This document shows positions 63,223-64,000 of a stretch of DNA of 64,000 bases, one piece after another (position 1 is the first letter of the stretch; the number at the start of each line of letters is the position of its first letter). This DNA is from Altibacter sp. HG106 (GTDB lineage: Bacteria > Bacteroidota > Bacteroidia > Flavobacteriales > Flavobacteriaceae). The stretch is taken from the NCBI RefSeq assembly GCF_028561755.1, contig NZ_JAQQTD010000004.1, forward strand, positions 124,001-188,000, given 5' to 3'. The notes beneath the pieces are model-generated. The model searched no databases. It was given only the letters and a program-made list of their open reading frames with translations, and was not told where the DNA came from. The translations under genes were made by a program, and so were the position numbers.

Positions 63223-64000
63223 ATGAAAAATCAAATCCTTCTATGTTCGTTTTTATTTTTGGCCATCCCTTTGGCGTCTTCGCAGGAAGGCTATAGAGTT
63301 CAATCTAACAATAAAGAAAAATTATCATACGTCTATTTCGACATAAATGATACTTGGAAAACCGGGTATTCTGATGCGTTTGTTACCTCCAATTCGAACA
63401 AGGTTCCCAATGAAAAGGTAACGGTTTATGCCGTAGATAGTTCACCTCAAGAACTGTTGTCGGGGAACAGTTTTATGTTCACGGATCTGGCGGGAAATCA
63501 AACTATGCTCAGCTTTACGGAGAACTCGCTTATAGAATTTGCAAACGAGTATAAAACAGAAATACCCCTGACGTATACAAGTTCAGGATATCGCTATTCA
63601 GATCCCCTTTTAAAGGCAATTATTCCTGAAGAATTTACTAACAATAGAGGGGTTTCAAAGAATCGCAGCATTCCTTCGGTTACCAGAGATGTAGCCTTAT
63701 ATACAGACGGCAATCTCCTCTATTTAGCCACGGTAAGACACCACGGTTATACTAAAAAAGCGTCTGAGGGAATACTAGGAAAGATGTCGTTAACAAAAAA
63801 TGAAGCGATGGCGCAAACCATACAAGACCGCAAAGTAGCGTTTCTTCATACCGTTCAACCCTTATGGCCCAATATACCCTATCGATTTTATGAGAAAACA
63901 GAGCCTCGAAACTCCCCCTTTAAGCAAACTATTCAAGCGTTGGTCAATGGAAATTCTGAAGATGTGAAAGACTCTTTTTTTGAAACGTTTCATAATATTT
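63223..64000 (+). CDS. Secreted protein of unknown function, cut at the window edge
   Basis: An open frame runs from ATG 63223 to the end of the window with no stop in 259 codons. It opens with a signal peptide (MKNQILLCSFLFLAIPLASS) and continues with EGYRVQSNNKEKLSYVYFDI. The mature part has no domain I can name. It follows the large plug/VWA-like gene by 42 bp, so the two may be one operon. The C-terminus is outside the window. Confidence 0.75.
   Translation, partial: MKNQILLCSFLFLAIPLASSQEGYRVQSNNKEKLSYVYFDINDTWKTGYSDAFVTSNSNKVPNEKVTVYAVDSSPQELLSGNSFMFTDLAGNQTMLSFTENSLIEFANEYKTEIPLTYTSSGYRYSDPLLKAIIPEEFTNNRGVSKNRSIPSVTRDVALYTDGNLLYLATVRHHGYTKKASEGILGKMSLTKNEAMAQTIQDRKVAFLHTVQPLWPNIPYRFYEKTEPRNSPFKQTIQALVNGNSEDVKDSFFETFHNI

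Noticed and set aside
1-64000. CRISPR array, tRNA, rRNA, transposon or prophage
   Set aside because: I looked for regular repeats with spacers, cloverleaf-like blocks, transposase motifs and integrase or phage genes and found none.

Overview
The window reads as an ordinary chromosomal segment of a gliding, aerobic member of the Bacteroidota, most likely a marine Flavobacteriia species. Clues are two secreted proteases with type IX secretion (T9SS) C-terminal sorting domains, the gliding lipoprotein GldH, an HU-like/SPOR protein typical of the phylum, TAnnTTTG promoter elements (the Bacteroidota -7 box), few Shine-Dalgarno sequences, and aerobic haem synthesis (HemF, HemJ). I see no tRNA or rRNA gene, CRISPR array, insertion sequence, prophage or composition break.

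Layout. 1-3831: end of the ATP synthase operon (atpE end, atpF, atpH, atpA, atpG), with hairpins in its intergenic gaps. 3959-10824: a lipoprotein, a flippase, dut, a sugar nucleotidyltransferase, a TPR protein, a DUF4292 lipoprotein and an EnvC-like protein, nearly head to tail. 10875-21545: mainly minus strand: T9SS subtilase, acyl-CoA thioesterase, HU/SPOR protein, trpS, an unusual barrel protein with its ECF sigma factor, and recA, with dprA and plsC on the plus strand. 21708-28254: trhO, PSP1-domain protein, gldH, PBP1A and scoAB. 28255-36423: a possible micro-gene, a tandem ABC ATPase, a large T9SS subtilase, an exonuclease, a serine hydrolase and ogt. 36542-42344: hybrid sensor kinase, CNNM protein, DinB-like protein and an unrecognised two-gene unit. 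42331-52949: haem region, with an eight-gene minus-strand operon hemA-C-D-E-x-y-F-B, a divergent AraC-type regulator and hemH coupled to a MATE transporter. 53044-64000: BNR/sortilin-like protein, hemJ, NtrY-like kinase, enoyl-CoA hydratase, radical SAM protein, a large multidomain plug/VWA-like/TPR protein, and a secreted protein cut by the window edge.

How the genes work together. With hemA, B, C, D, E, F, H and J, the window supplies nearly the whole C5 haem pathway; only hemL is missing. Cell-envelope work is the second theme: a PBP, an EnvC-like activator, an SPOR protein, lipoproteins, GldH and T9SS cargo.

The most striking signal is not a gene. The octamer TTCCGAAG / CTTCGGAA occurs 50 times by my manual count, where about two are expected. 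It lies on both strands, in several reading frames and codon contexts, about once per 1.3 kb. That is the density of known DNA-uptake sequences. Other leads are four genes whose -7 element ends exactly 4 nt before the start codon (candidate leaderless mRNAs), a 13-bp direct repeat at the promoter of the radical SAM gene, and a TonB-plug/VWA-like/TPR chimera.
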